64,000 nt of DNA, taken from NCBI GenBank assembly GCA_019856515.1, contig CP082230.1, positions 1 through 64,000 on the forward strand, read 5' to 3'. The notes beneath the pieces were generated by a model. That model saw only the letters and a list, made by a program, of their open reading frames with translations, made no database searches and was not told where the DNA came from. Within the stretch, counting starts at the first letter, position 1. The number at the start of each line of letters is the position of its first letter. Positions 54,740-63,930 of this stretch are shown one piece after another. The translations under genes and the position numbers were made by a program. The DNA comes from Prolixibacteraceae bacterium. GTDB lineage: Bacteria; Bacteroidota; Bacteroidia; Bacteroidales; Prolixibacteraceae.

Positions 54740-56056
54740 ATGACAGTAGAAAATAAGTATTTCAAAGGTATCGATAAAGTTGCTTACGAAGGACGCGATT
54801 CAAAGAATCCATTTGCATTCCGTTGGTATGATGAAAATCGTATGGTGGGTGGTAAGACCATGAAAGAGCATTTGCGTTTTGCAGTTGCTTATTGGCATGC
54901 ATTCTGTGGCGAAGGTGGCGATCCATTTGGAGGTGGAACAAGATTGATGCCTTGGGATAAAGGATCAAATGCTTTAGATCAAGCGAAATATCGTTTAGAT
55001 GCAGCTTTTGAGTTTTTTACAAAGATAGGTGCTCCTTATTACTGTTTCCATGATATTGATGTGGTTGGTGATGGTTCTGTATTTGAGATAGAGAAGCGTT
55101 TAGAGCAAATTGTACCTATTGCAAAACAGTATCAAGATGAGACTGGAATGAAACTTCTTTGGGGAACTTCTAATGTGTTCTCTAATCCAAGATATATGAA
55201 TGGTGCTGCAACTAACCCTGATTTTAATGTGGTAGCACATGCTGGAACGCAGGTGAAGAATGCTATTGATGCAACGATTGCTTTAGGTGGTGAGAACTAC
55301 GTTTTCTGGGGTGGTCGTGAAGGATATATGTCTTTGCTTAATACAGATATGAAAGCGGAGAAAGAGCATTTGGCACGTTTCTTAACTATGGCAAGAGATT
55401 ATGGTAGACAACAAGGGTTCACTGGAAACTTCTTTATTGAGCCTAAGCCAATGGAGCCTACAAAACATCAGTATGACGTAGATTCGGAGACAGTTATTGG
55501 ATTCTTACGTGCACATGGTTTAGATAAAGATTTCAAATTGAATATCGAGGTAAACCATGCTACTTTGGCACAACATACTTTTGAGCATGAACTACAGTGT
55601 GCTGCAGATGCAGGAATGCTAGGAAGTATCGATGCGAACAAAGGAGACTACCAAAATGGATGGGATACTGATGAGTTCCCAACAAGTGTATATGAGACGA
55701 CCCAAGCGATGATGGTGATTCTTCAAGCGGGAGGTTTCCAAGGTGGTGGGATTAACTTTGATGCGAAATTGAGACGTAACTCGACTGATGTTGATGATCT
55801 ATTTATTGCTCATGTTTCGGGTATGGATACTTTCGCACGTTCACTATTGGTGGCTAACGAGATATTGACAAACAGTGATTACTCTGCAAAAAAAGCAGCA
55901 CGTTATGCCTCTTTCGATGCAGGTTCAGGTGCTGACTTTGCAAACGGTAAATTGGCATTAGAGGATCTTAGGGCTATCGCAGAAGCTTCAGGAGAACCAA
56001 AAATGACTAGTGGAAAGCAAGAATGGTATGAACAATTGATAAATATGTTTATTTAA
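54740..56056 (+). CDS. xylA: Xylose isomerase
   Basis: A 438-residue class II xylose isomerase (D-xylose to D-xylulose). Key residues are His104 and Asp107 in [11 protein letters not shown], the metal-binding Glu in [17 protein letters not shown], the [16 protein letters not shown] segment, [20 protein letters not shown], and [20 protein letters not shown] with the metal-binding Asp pair. It is the longer type found in Bacteroidota and anaerobic fungi. It lies 12 bp after xylB and before the transporter. Confidence 0.97.
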   Translation: MTVENKYFKGIDKVAYEGRDSKNPFAFRWYDENRMVGGKTMKEHLRFAVAYWHAFCGEGGDPFGGGTRLMPWDKGSNALDQAKYRLDAAFEFFTKIGAPYYCFHDIDVVGDGSVFEIEKRLEQIVPIAKQYQDETGMKLLWGTSNVFSNPRYMNGAATNPDFNVVAHAGTQVKNAIDATIALGGENYVFWGGREGYMSLLNTDMKAEKEHLARFLTMARDYGRQQGFTGNFFIEPKPMEPTKHQYDVDSETVIGFLRAHGLDKDFKLNIEVNHATLAQHTFEHELQCAADAGMLGSIDANKGDYQNGWDTDEFPTSVYETTQAMMVILQAGGFQGGGINFDAKLRRNSTDVDDLFIAHVSGMDTFARSLLVANEILTNSDYSAKKAARYASFDAGSGADFANGKLALEDLRAIAEASGEPKMTSGKQEWYEQLINMFI

Positions 56057-56104
56057 CAAAAAAAGTTGCTTATATTTGAAGCATACACAACACAACACTG
56101 TTTG

Positions 56105-56145
56105 GATACTTTGGCTGTCATTTAATGGCGGCTAAAGTATCTTTT
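56105..56145 (+). promoter_or_regulatory. Stem-loop between xylA and xylE
   Basis: GATACTTTGGC (56105-56115) pairs with GCTAAAGTATC (56131-56141) at 10 of 11 positions, followed by TTTT. A weak terminator or processing site that could lower transporter expression relative to xylBA, in a 185-bp gap. Role inferred. Confidence 0.5.
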
Positions 56146-56241
56146 AGGACAGGACCATTAGAGAGATTATTCTTGATCTAAGAATGTCTTTTCTTAATAA
56201 ACCTTTATAACTACACTATCAACACACTAATACCATAACAT

Positions 56242-57624
56242 ATGAAACAGCACAATATGGGGTATGTCACCCTACTGACTCTAGTAGCTACGCTGGGTGG
56301 ACTTCTATTTGGTTATGATACAGCCGTGATATCTGGGGCTGAAAAATCGATACAAGCTTTTTTGATTACACCATTGAATTTAGGGACTTTTGCTCATGGT
56401 GCTACCGTTTCGAGTGCGCTAATTGGGTGTATTATCGGTGGCCTTTTGTCTGGAGTGTTTGCATCTAAGTTTGGTCGTAGAAAAACTTTAATGCTAGCAG
56501 CCGTACTATTTTTTATCTCTGCTTTGGGATCAGGTCAACCTGAGTTCTTCTTCTTCGAAAAAGGAAAAACGACCATGTCGTTGCTTTATATGTTTAATTT
56601 TTATCGTGTTATTGGTGGTATTGGAGTTGGTTTAGCAAGTGCTGTAAGTCCAATGTACATCAGTGAGATTGCTCCATCAGAGATACGTGGGCGTCTTATC
56701 TCATGCAACCAATTTGCCATTATCTTTGGTATGTTGGTGGTGTATTTTGTGAATTGGTTTATTGCCAAAGGACAGAGTGTCGCGTGGATTGATCAAGTGG
56801 GATGGAGATATATGTTTATGTCAGAGGCTATTCCTGCTACTCTTTTTGGAGTTTTATTATGTTTTGTTCCTGAAACACCACGTTATCTAGCGATGAAAGG
56901 AGATGACAAACAGGCATTGTCTATCTTAGAGCGTATTAATGGAAAAGAGCGTGCTGCATCTATCATGAGTGCTATTGCAAAGACGGTGGATCATAAGGGA
57001 GGAAGTATCTGGTCGTATGGTAAGAAGATAATTATCATTGGGGTTCTTCTTTCTGTTTTCCAACAGTTTGTAGGAATTAATGTGGCACTATATTATGCAC
57101 CACGTATTTTTGAAAGCATGGGGGCAGCTAAAGATGCTTCTATGTTACAAACCATTGTAATGGGATTGATCAATGTCGTGTTTACTGTTGTTGCAATTAT
57201 GACTGTGGATAAATGGGGACGTAAGCCTCTATTGATTGTTGGGTCTATCGGTATGGCAATAGGTATGTTTGCGATTGGTTATCTTTCGTTTCAACATATC
57301 ATTGGAATGACCACTTTGGTATTCATTATTATCTATACTGCATCATTTATGATGAGTTGGGGACCTATTTGTTGGGTGCTTATTGGAGAGATTTTCCCAA
57401 ATAAAATTAGAGGTAAGGCGATTGCCGTGGCTGTTGCCGCACAGTGGGCAGCTAACTATTTTATCTCATCTACTTATCCAGCGATGATGGAGTGTAGTGG
57501 AGGAGGTACTTACTGTTTTTATGGAGTCATGAGTGTTCTGTCTGCAATCTTTATCTGGAAGATGGTTCCTGAAACCAAAGGAAAGACACTTGAAGAGATG
57601 GATGAGGTTGTTCGAAATCTATAG
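56242..57624 (+). CDS. xylE: Xylose:proton symporter (MFS sugar porter family)
   Basis: A 460-residue protein with 12 membrane helices. Sugar porter signatures are present: GGLLFGYDTAVISGAE (about 19-34), FGRRKTLML after helix 2, SPMYISEIAPSEIRGRL (PESPR/RxxR loop region), FVPETPRYLAMKG, KWGRKPLLIVGS, ending MVPETKGKTLEEMDE. It shares the QQFVGINVALYYAPRIF stretch with XylE and GLUT proteins. Given the xylB-xylA context, D-xylose is the likely cargo. It is followed by a strong terminator. Confidence 0.92.
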   Translation: MKQHNMGYVTLLTLVATLGGLLFGYDTAVISGAEKSIQAFLITPLNLGTFAHGATVSSALIGCIIGGLLSGVFASKFGRRKTLMLAAVLFFISALGSGQPEFFFFEKGKTTMSLLYMFNFYRVIGGIGVGLASAVSPMYISEIAPSEIRGRLISCNQFAIIFGMLVVYFVNWFIAKGQSVAWIDQVGWRYMFMSEAIPATLFGVLLCFVPETPRYLAMKGDDKQALSILERINGKERAASIMSAIAKTVDHKGGSIWSYGKKIIIIGVLLSVFQQFVGINVALYYAPRIFESMGAAKDASMLQTIVMGLINVVFTVVAIMTVDKWGRKPLLIVGSIGMAIGMFAIGYLSFQHIIGMTTLVFIIIYTASFMMSWGPICWVLIGEIFPNKIRGKAIAVAVAAQWAANYFISSTYPAMMECSGGGTYCFYGVMSVLSAIFIWKMVPETKGKTLEEMDEVVRNL

Positions 57625-57695
57625 TGTAAATATTTTCACCTTTTCGAGTGAATTTTAAGATGATTGTTTTGTATTGAACCACATCAAATAAACGC

Positions 57696-57734
57696 AGCCC
57701 CTGTAAGGTTAAATCTTTACGGGGGCTTTTTTTG
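57696..57734 (+). terminator. Terminator of the xylose operon
   Basis: AGCCCCTGTAAGG (57696-57708) pairs with CTTTACGGGGGCT (57715-57727) with slight mismatch, followed by seven Ts. It closes the operon that begins with the regulator or with xylB. Confidence 0.9.
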
Positions 57735-57996
57735 TTTGCCATCCATTGATTAATTATCGATTGTATAGTCGTGGCTTTAACGGTGTATTTTGTGTTGGGG
57801 TATATTATGTGGATATTGAGATGAAGTGATTTTAAAATAGATCTTTTGTGAAAGAGTCCAACCGAAACGTATCTAAAATTGGGGGTGAAATGACTATATT
57901 TGTGTAAATGTTGGGATCGATTATGCGTAAAGGTATATAGATCAGATCTTAGCTAAATGGCAATACTTTTTTTCTTTTATTAAAGAGGATTATGTC

Positions 57997-59238
57997 TTGT
58001 CATATACAGTGCTAATTAATAAAATAGGAATGGGTATCTTTATATCATTTTTTGATAGTTGGATTGGTGGAATTGGGCTTATGATTGTGATGTCGATTGT
58101 AATCGCAAGAGCTTGTAATATTTTTGAGTTGGCAGCAGATTATCTAGGGCGTAATATGGCTGACGGTGTTAAGGGAGCTACTATTAATGCGATTGGGTCG
58201 TCTATGCCAGAGATGTTGACGACAATATTCTTTCTGGTTTTTTATGCCAACACAGATATTGCAGAAGGTTTTGCAGCATCTGTTGGAGGAGGTACTGGTT
58301 CTGCTATTTTTAATAGTGTATTTATTCCTATGCTAGTGGTGGGGATGGTGCTATTAACTGCCATTGGCGTATCAGGGGTAAGAGTGGCCAAAAAAGTGAT
58401 CTTAAGAGATGGTCTATTTCTAATCGTTGCAGAATTGCTTCTGCTGGTATTGTTGTCAAGTGATTATATTACGATGTGGCATGGTTGGGTATTTACATTT
58501 TTTTATCTTATCTACATTCTCTATACGATGGTGACCATGACTAAAGATGGGGCAGGAGATGTGTCTTCGGATAAGATCGAAGAGAGTGATCAAGCTGTAA
58601 AGTGGTATGATAGATATCTATTTGGTCGTGCAGTTGGCCGAACTGCTAGGGCTTGGGTTTTATTATTAATGAGTACCGCATTCATAGCTATTGGTTCAGC
58701 AGGGTTGGTTAAAGGAACTGAGTTTATTGCCAACGATTGGAACATTAATCCTCTTTTTATTGCCTTTGTACTTGTGGCTGCTGCGAGTAGTGTTCCAGAT
58801 ACTATTATTTCATTAAAAGATGCTCGAAAAGGTAATTATGATGACTCCTTATCAAATGTGTTGGGCTCGAATATTTTTGATATCACGATAAGCATGGGGT
58901 TGCCTCTAGCTATTTTTTTGATGATCACTGGCGAACCAATATATTTTAAAGAGGCAGGTGCTACTTTGATTGATATTCGTATAATGCTTCTCATTGTTAC
59001 TATTTTGGTATTCTATTTTAGTGAAGCGTTACGATGGAAACAAGTATTTGTTTTAGTCTTTATATACATCTTCTTTATTGTCTATTCACTGTCTGCAGGA
59101 GCCTATCTAGAGGGAGTTGAAAATTCGTTTTCTGAGTTTGCAGGTTCTTTTATTAAATTCCTTAATAAACCAGGTGGCGTCGCAGAGTATCTACGAGATA
59201 TCGCGAATGCTTTGACTGGTAGTTGGTCTAGCTTATAG
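57997..59238 (+). CDS. Sodium/calcium (CaCA-family) exchanger
   Basis: A 413-residue protein with about ten membrane helices. The two alpha repeats of the family are present: ATINAIGSSMPEMLTTIFF (about 65-84), and AAASSVPDTIISLKDARKG followed by SLSNVLGSNIFDI (about 260-295). Acidic Glu and Asp in these repeats bind the cations. It moves Ca2+ or another cation out in exchange for Na+ or H+. The frame opens with TTG at 57997, 6-7 nt after AGAGGAT, while the first in-frame ATG is at 58030; the TTG start keeps a short N-terminal tail before helix 1. Monocistronic. Confidence 0.88.
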   Translation: MSYTVLINKIGMGIFISFFDSWIGGIGLMIVMSIVIARACNIFELAADYLGRNMADGVKGATINAIGSSMPEMLTTIFFLVFYANTDIAEGFAASVGGGTGSAIFNSVFIPMLVVGMVLLTAIGVSGVRVAKKVILRDGLFLIVAELLLLVLLSSDYITMWHGWVFTFFYLIYILYTMVTMTKDGAGDVSSDKIEESDQAVKWYDRYLFGRAVGRTARAWVLLLMSTAFIAIGSAGLVKGTEFIANDWNINPLFIAFVLVAAASSVPDTIISLKDARKGNYDDSLSNVLGSNIFDITISMGLPLAIFLMITGEPIYFKEAGATLIDIRIMLLIVTILVFYFSEALRWKQVFVLVFIYIFFIVYSLSAGAYLEGVENSFSEFAGSFIKFLNKPGGVAEYLRDIANALTGSWSSL

Positions 59239-59697
59239 TTCCCAACAATTAACAACTGTCTTCGATTACAAATAAAGCATCATCTAACTAGTTGAACTGT
59301 TTTTATGTTATAGTGATTATCATTGAAAACCTTTAAGATTATATCGATAGGCATGTCCTATTCATAAGTCATCAATGTATTGGAATTGCATCAACTATGT
59401 ACTGAAAGTGCTAAACTTTATATCCTAGGAATAGGTTATTCCCCTGTCAATAAAGGCTGTAAGCCTGTTCAAATGTCGCAATTCTAATTTCAGTGCATGT
59501 TCAATAACGTGGATTCGAAACAAAGGTGTAAATTCTTTAGACTAATAAACTGGAGGTTTAATATCAATGAATACTTAGATAAACTAGAAGGTTGTTTTAC
59601 TTCAAGACATATATCTTGAAGTAAATTATTTTTGGTATCTTTAAGAGAGTCTATATTGAAAAAGTATTGGATTGATTTTTAATGGATTAATGGATTA
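59239..59697. other. Gene-free stretch with dispersed repeat copy C
   Basis: About 460 bases without a reading frame of note. It holds the repeat at 59401-59441 and, just before the next gene, a short direct repeat (ATGGATTAATGGATTAATG, 59682-59700). Confidence 0.5.
59401..59441 (+). repeat. Dispersed hairpin repeat, copy C
   Basis: Reads ACTGAAAGTGCTAAACTTTA followed by TATCCTAGGAATAGGTTATTC, a close relative of copy B at 48621-48663. It is continued by AGGCTGTAAGCCTGTTC, a second small stem (AGGCT/AGCCT). Confidence 0.6.
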
Positions 59698-60450
59698 ATG
59701 ATTATGAAGACCATATTGATAACAGGAGCTACGGCAGGCATAGGTGAGGCTTGTGCATTGCAATTTGGATTACAAGGTCATCGTTTAATATTGACAGGAC
59801 GTCGTCAAGATCGTTTGGATCAAATGGTGAACAAACTCAGAGGAGAGGGGGTGCAGGTAACTTCTCTTTGCTTTGATGTGACTAAGAGACAAGAGGTGGA
59901 TAAGGCGATAGCCTCACTGACTAAGACGTGGCGTGAAGTGGATGTCTTGATCAATAATGCAGGTTTGGCTGTTGGCTTGTCGTTAATACAGGATGGCGAC
60001 GTAGATGATTGGGAGCGAATGATTGATACGAATATAAAGGGCTTGTTATATGTAACAAGAGCGATTGCTCCCAATATGGTAGAACGTAAAGAGGGACATA
60101 TTATCAATGTTTCGTCTATTGCAGGTAAAGATGTATATAAATATGGTAACGTATACTGTGCGACCAAACATGCCGTCGATGCTTTGAGCAAGGCGATGCG
60201 TATTGATATGGTCGAGGATGGGATTAAAGTTACCAATATTGCTCCAGGAATGGTGGAGACGGAATTTTCTCTTGTTCGCTTCAAGGGCGATGCAGATAAG
60301 GCAGACAAAGTGTATCAGAAATTCACTCCACTTAATGCTGAAGATATTGCTGATGCGATTGTTTATGTCACCAACACACCGAAACATGTTTGTGTGAATG
60401 ATATGGTGATTACTCCTACTGCACAAGCGAGTCTTGTTTATACAGCATAG
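59698..60450 (+). CDS. SDR-family oxidoreductase (YdfG-like)
   Basis: A 250-residue classical short-chain dehydrogenase. ITGATAGIGEACA (about 8-20) is the cofactor loop, GRRQDRL selects NADPH, NNAGLAVG (about 88-95) and the catalytic Ser in NVSSIAGKDVY with Tyr-x3-Lys in NVYCATKHAV follow. The continuation NIAPGMVETEFSLVRFKGD is typical of YdfG (NADP-dependent 3-hydroxy acid / serine dehydrogenase). A start 6 bases downstream (second Met) is possible. Convergent with rmuC and separated from it by a hairpin. Confidence 0.88.
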   Translation: MIMKTILITGATAGIGEACALQFGLQGHRLILTGRRQDRLDQMVNKLRGEGVQVTSLCFDVTKRQEVDKAIASLTKTWREVDVLINNAGLAVGLSLIQDGDVDDWERMIDTNIKGLLYVTRAIAPNMVERKEGHIINVSSIAGKDVYKYGNVYCATKHAVDALSKAMRIDMVEDGIKVTNIAPGMVETEFSLVRFKGDADKADKVYQKFTPLNAEDIADAIVYVTNTPKHVCVNDMVITPTAQASLVYTA

Positions 60451-60482
60451 TGAATATTGCTAGTCTTTGTTCTAGCTCTTGC

Positions 60483-60532
60483 CACCGAAAGAGATACTAT
60501 AAGATAATATCTCTTTCGGTGTTGTGTTTTTT
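60483..60532. terminator. Terminator between the SDR gene and rmuC
   Basis: CACCGAAAGAGATA (60483-60496) pairs perfectly with TATCTCTTTCGGTG (60508-60521), then TTGTGTTTTTTA on the plus strand. It serves the convergent genes on both sides. Confidence 0.85.
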
Positions 60533-61958
60533 ATGGTAATATTGGAGTCTCATCGTTGGTGTATTTTTCAGGGATCTGTTTCTTGTTTTTCACCCCTAGT
60601 TCTTTGAGTTTCTCAGCTTGTTTTACAAGGTTATCTTTTCCTGTATAAAGCTGCTTAAAAGCATCACCAAAACTTCCTTGTGCTTGGTTAAGACTTTTTT
60701 CTACTTTTTGTAGGTTCTCTACGAACCCCACAAATTTATCGTAAAGTTTACCTCCTCTTTCTGCTATCTCTAGAGCGTTTATATTTTGGTGCTCTCTCTT
60801 CCAAAGATCCGATACCAATTTGAGTGCTGTGATTAGATTGGTGGGGGAGAGAATAAGAACTCTTTTGTCATATGCAAATTGCCAAAGTTGAAGTTCATGT
60901 TTCATGGCAGCCATATAGGCCGGTTCATTAGGGATAAACATCATTACAAAATCTAATGCCTCTGGGTAATCGTCGTAAGATTTTTTACTTAGTGAAATCA
61001 CATGTTGTTTGATTGCTGCTACATGTAAGTCTAATTCGTTCTGCTGTTGTTTGGGATCGTCTGTTTCACAGTATCTGATATAGGCGTTCAAGGATACTTT
61101 AGAGTCAACAATCACTTTTCGTTGGTCAGGATATACAATCACTGCATCAGGGCGCATAGAATTCCCCTGGTCGTTACGGAGTTTCTTCCCTTCGCTATCT
61201 CTAAGCACATGCTCCATAAAGTACTCTTGACCTTTGCGGAGGCCTGACTTTTCAAGGATAGATTCGAGAATCATCTCCCCCCAGTTTCCTTGAACTTTAC
61301 TTTCGCCTTTAAGTGCATGGGTAAGGTTTTGTGCATCCAAGCTGATACGCTGGTTTAACTCCATTAATTTCTTTACCTCCTGTTCTAGGCTAAAACGCTG
61401 TTTAGACTCTTTATCATATACTTCCTCTACTTTCCCCTTAAAGAGGTCGATATGATCTCTTAGGGGCTTTAAAATAGCATCTAAAGAGGCTTTGTTGTTT
61501 GCAGCAAATCGTTCACTATTTGTCTCAAGTACTTTGTTGGCTAATAACTGAAACTCTTTCTCTAGTTGTACTTTGGTCACATTGATGCTCTCTCTCTCTT
61601 GTGCTACTTGTGTTTTCAAGTTGTCTTTCTCAAAGGAAATTTGTTGGTGTGATGCACGGAGTGTAATTAGTTCTTGTTCCTTTTTTTGAAGCTCCCCATT
61701 TTTGTGTGTACATTGATCATTAAGCAATTGATATTGCTCTGTCATATTTTGTTTTTCCGTTTGAAGACGGATTATTTGATCTCGTTGCTCTTGATGTGTC
61801 TGTTGTCCTTTTTTTAGTTGTGAATTTTCGTTGCGGAGAATCTCCATCTCTAACCTAACATCACTGTCTAGGTTTTCTGAAGTTCTGTTTCTTTTCTTTC
61901 CCCAAATGATATATACAAGGAGAATAAGAATTAGAGCAAGTAATATAGTTTCTAACAT
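60531..61958 (-). CDS. rmuC: DNA recombination protein RmuC
   Basis: A 475-residue protein: one membrane helix near the N-terminus (LLALILILLVYIIW, about 6-19), a long coiled coil (about 30-200), then the RmuC domain (about 215-420) with GNWGEMILESILEKSGLRKG, DAVIVYPDQRKVIVDSKVSL, FVMMFIPNEPAYMAAM and RVLILSPTNLITALKLVSDL. RmuC limits recombination at inverted repeats, is nuclease-fold related, and sits at the membrane. It lies 18 bp after the Sel1 gene, on the same strand. Confidence 0.95.
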   Translation of the reverse strand: MLETILLALILILLVYIIWGKKRNRTSENLDSDVRLEMEILRNENSQLKKGQQTHQEQRDQIIRLQTEKQNMTEQYQLLNDQCTHKNGELQKKEQELITLRASHQQISFEKDNLKTQVAQERESINVTKVQLEKEFQLLANKVLETNSERFAANNKASLDAILKPLRDHIDLFKGKVEEVYDKESKQRFSLEQEVKKLMELNQRISLDAQNLTHALKGESKVQGNWGEMILESILEKSGLRKGQEYFMEHVLRDSEGKKLRNDQGNSMRPDAVIVYPDQRKVIVDSKVSLNAYIRYCETDDPKQQQNELDLHVAAIKQHVISLSKKSYDDYPEALDFVMMFIPNEPAYMAAMKHELQLWQFAYDKRVLILSPTNLITALKLVSDLWKREHQNINALEIAERGGKLYDKFVGFVENLQKVEKSLNQAQGSFGDAFKQLYTGKDNLVKQAEKLKELGVKNKKQIPEKYTNDETPILP

Positions 61959-61976
61959 AAGATATGATCAAGAGAG

Positions 61977-62696
61977 TTAAAAATAGGTGACTTGTTGTGT
62001 GGTGTTTCTGTTTTTACGAATATTTAGAAGTAGCTGTTTCGCTTCGTTGCATCCATTCACCGCTGCTTTTTGTATATATCGACTTCCTGCGTTTGTGTCT
62101 TTTACCCCACAGGTTCCATAGTAATAACTATAGCCCAGATAGTAATCGAAGAAAGGGTCGTGTGGTGTTTGTAGGACTAATTCACGATATAATCTTAATG
62201 CCATCTCTTTGTTCATTTGCACTCCTTCTCCTTTTTGTAGTCGTAAACCAACAGAATAACGTGCTTGAGGTACTCCTGCTTCTGATGCCTTACGAAACCA
62301 ATGAAATGCACGTTGTTCATTCTTCTTAACTCCTTCTCCTTTTAGGTATCTCAATGCCAATGAATATTGGGCTTGGGGATAGCCTTGTAAGGCTGAAGAT
62401 TTAAAATATTGATAGGCTGTAGTATCGTTTTGTATTTTTCCTTCTCCCTTATAATAACAAAGTCCAAGGAGGTACATTGCACGTGGTTCTTGTTTTAATG
62501 CCGCTTTCTCGAGCCATGTAATGGCTTGATCTATGTCTTTGGGTATGGTGTCACCGACCATAAATGATTTACCTAAACGATATTGTGCTTGTAGGTTGCC
62601 AGCTTCAGCTTTGCCTAGCCAGTCGATAGATTGTGAGTGACAAGGTGTCATCCACAATATTGTATATAAGAAGAGGAGATATTTCATCAGAATCAT
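61977..62696 (-). CDS. Exported Sel1-repeat protein
   Basis: A 239-residue protein with a signal peptide (MKYLLFLYTILWMTPCHSQ, beginning at residue 4). Four to five Sel1 repeats follow, each of about 36 residues: AGNLQAQYRLGKSFMVGDTI, EPRAMYLLGLCYYKGEGKI, YPQAQYSLALRYLKGEGVK, VPQARYSVGLRLQKGEGVQ and a weaker one (YYLGYSYYYGTCGVKDTNAG). Sel1 proteins are solenoid adaptors for protein complexes. The gene is 18 bp upstream of rmuC in the same direction. Confidence 0.88.
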   Translation of the reverse strand: MILMKYLLFLYTILWMTPCHSQSIDWLGKAEAGNLQAQYRLGKSFMVGDTIPKDIDQAITWLEKAALKQEPRAMYLLGLCYYKGEGKIQNDTTAYQYFKSSALQGYPQAQYSLALRYLKGEGVKKNEQRAFHWFRKASEAGVPQARYSVGLRLQKGEGVQMNKEMALRLYRELVLQTPHDPFFDYYLGYSYYYGTCGVKDTNAGSRYIQKAAVNGCNEAKQLLLNIRKNRNTTQQVTYF

Positions 62697-62975
62697 ATTA
62701 ATTAACTTAATACAAATTTATTCATTTTGTTGATTGCTCCATGCTGTTTTCTTAAAATATGTTTGTTCAAATAAGAGATCATAGGAAAAGAAGATCATTT
62801 AGATGTTTAGAATCTGTTTTTTTGTAGGTGTCGAGTACAATGATCTCAGTATTGAACTCAAGTATTGTCCATTTATAGTCATGAAAATGGTATATTTTGT
62901 TATTGTTGATCTCTTCCGTTTTATCGCAGATTGATTTTATCTATTTTAATACAATATACCAAAATAGAAGATCCA

Positions 62976-63785
62976 ATGAAGTGTTTTATGTTGTTTTTAG
63001 TTGTCCTACTTCAGTGTGTTGTGGGCTATTCTAATCCTTTAAAGAAGGATAAAAATATTGATGTCAGTGCCAAATGGAAGTTAGTATGGGAAGACGATTT
63101 TAACTCATCCAAATTAAATTCAGATAATTGGAACCTTGTTAAAAGGAAGAGATCAGATTGGGCAAAACATATGACAGATGATCCGAGGTGCTATGAAATC
63201 AAAGATGGATCATTAATACTAAAGGGAGTTGTCAATACTGATGTGAAAAAAGACTCTCGTGAGGTGCTTACTGCAGGTGTCCACTCTCGTAATAAGTTTT
63301 CGTTTCTGTATGGAAAGATTGAAGTTCGAGCAAAACTTGAGTATGCAAAAGGGGCATGGCCTGCTATATGGATGATGCCAGAAAAGAATAGCTATGGAGG
63401 ATGGCCTCGAAGTGGTGAAATTGATATTATGGAGCATCTTAATTTTGATGATATTGTTTATCAGACAATTCATACAGAGTATGCCGATGTTAAAAAACAG
63501 AAGAAGTCACCACCAAACCATGGTACTGCAAAGGGGCATTTTGATCGATTTAATGTGTATGGTGTAGAGTGGTATCCAAACAAGTTGGTTTTTACATTAA
63601 ATGGAAAAGAGACATTTGTCTATCCTAAATTGAAAGATGCGGATTCAGAACAATGGCCATTTGATCATCCATATTATATTATTTTAAGCCAGCAGTTAGG
63701 AGGAAAATGGGTGGGGAAAATAGATAGTGAAGATTTGCCAGTTCAAATGTATGTTGACTATGTTAAGGTTTATCAATTGAAGTAG
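62976..63785 (+). CDS. Secreted GH16-family endoglucanase
   Basis: A 269-residue single-domain enzyme. A signal peptide (cleaved near residue 20) precedes a beta-jelly-roll: WKLVWEDDFNSSKLNSDNW, AGVHSRNKFSFLYGKIEVRA, AWPAIWMMPE, and the catalytic SGEIDIMEHL with nucleophile Glu148, Asp150 and acid/base Glu153. The end is QMYVDYVKVYQLK. GH16 enzymes of this form cut beta-1,3 or mixed beta-1,3-1,4 glucans (laminarin, lichenan). No SusCD pair is nearby, so it may be a stand-alone scavenging enzyme. An upstream TTG (62931) is rejected because the signal peptide begins at the ATG at 62976. Confidence 0.93.
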   Translation: MKCFMLFLVVLLQCVVGYSNPLKKDKNIDVSAKWKLVWEDDFNSSKLNSDNWNLVKRKRSDWAKHMTDDPRCYEIKDGSLILKGVVNTDVKKDSREVLTAGVHSRNKFSFLYGKIEVRAKLEYAKGAWPAIWMMPEKNSYGGWPRSGEIDIMEHLNFDDIVYQTIHTEYADVKKQKKSPPNHGTAKGHFDRFNVYGVEWYPNKLVFTLNGKETFVYPKLKDADSEQWPFDHPYYIILSQQLGGKWVGKIDSEDLPVQMYVDYVKVYQLK

Positions 63786-63865
63786 ATCAATTTTCTGTAA
63801 TTCATAGCTATAGACTGTGGGTGATAATGTTCATGATCAAAGATTATCATTTGATGATGACGATG

Positions 63866-63912
63866 AAAAAAGCGTTGGTCTGCTGTATGTGCTGACCAAC
63901 GCTTTTGTATAA
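63866..63912. terminator. Terminator between GH16 and the last gene
   Basis: AAAGCGTTGGTC (63869-63880) pairs with GACCAACGCTTT (63894-63905), with a T-rich side on the plus strand. It serves the convergent ends of the GH16 gene and the partial gene on the right. Confidence 0.85.
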
Positions 63913-63930
63913 TCTTAGAACCTATAGAGA

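Noticed and set aside
59820..60426. Antisense frames of 126-162 codons opposite the SDR gene
   Set aside because: They mirror the conserved SDR coding sequence and have no independent family likeness.
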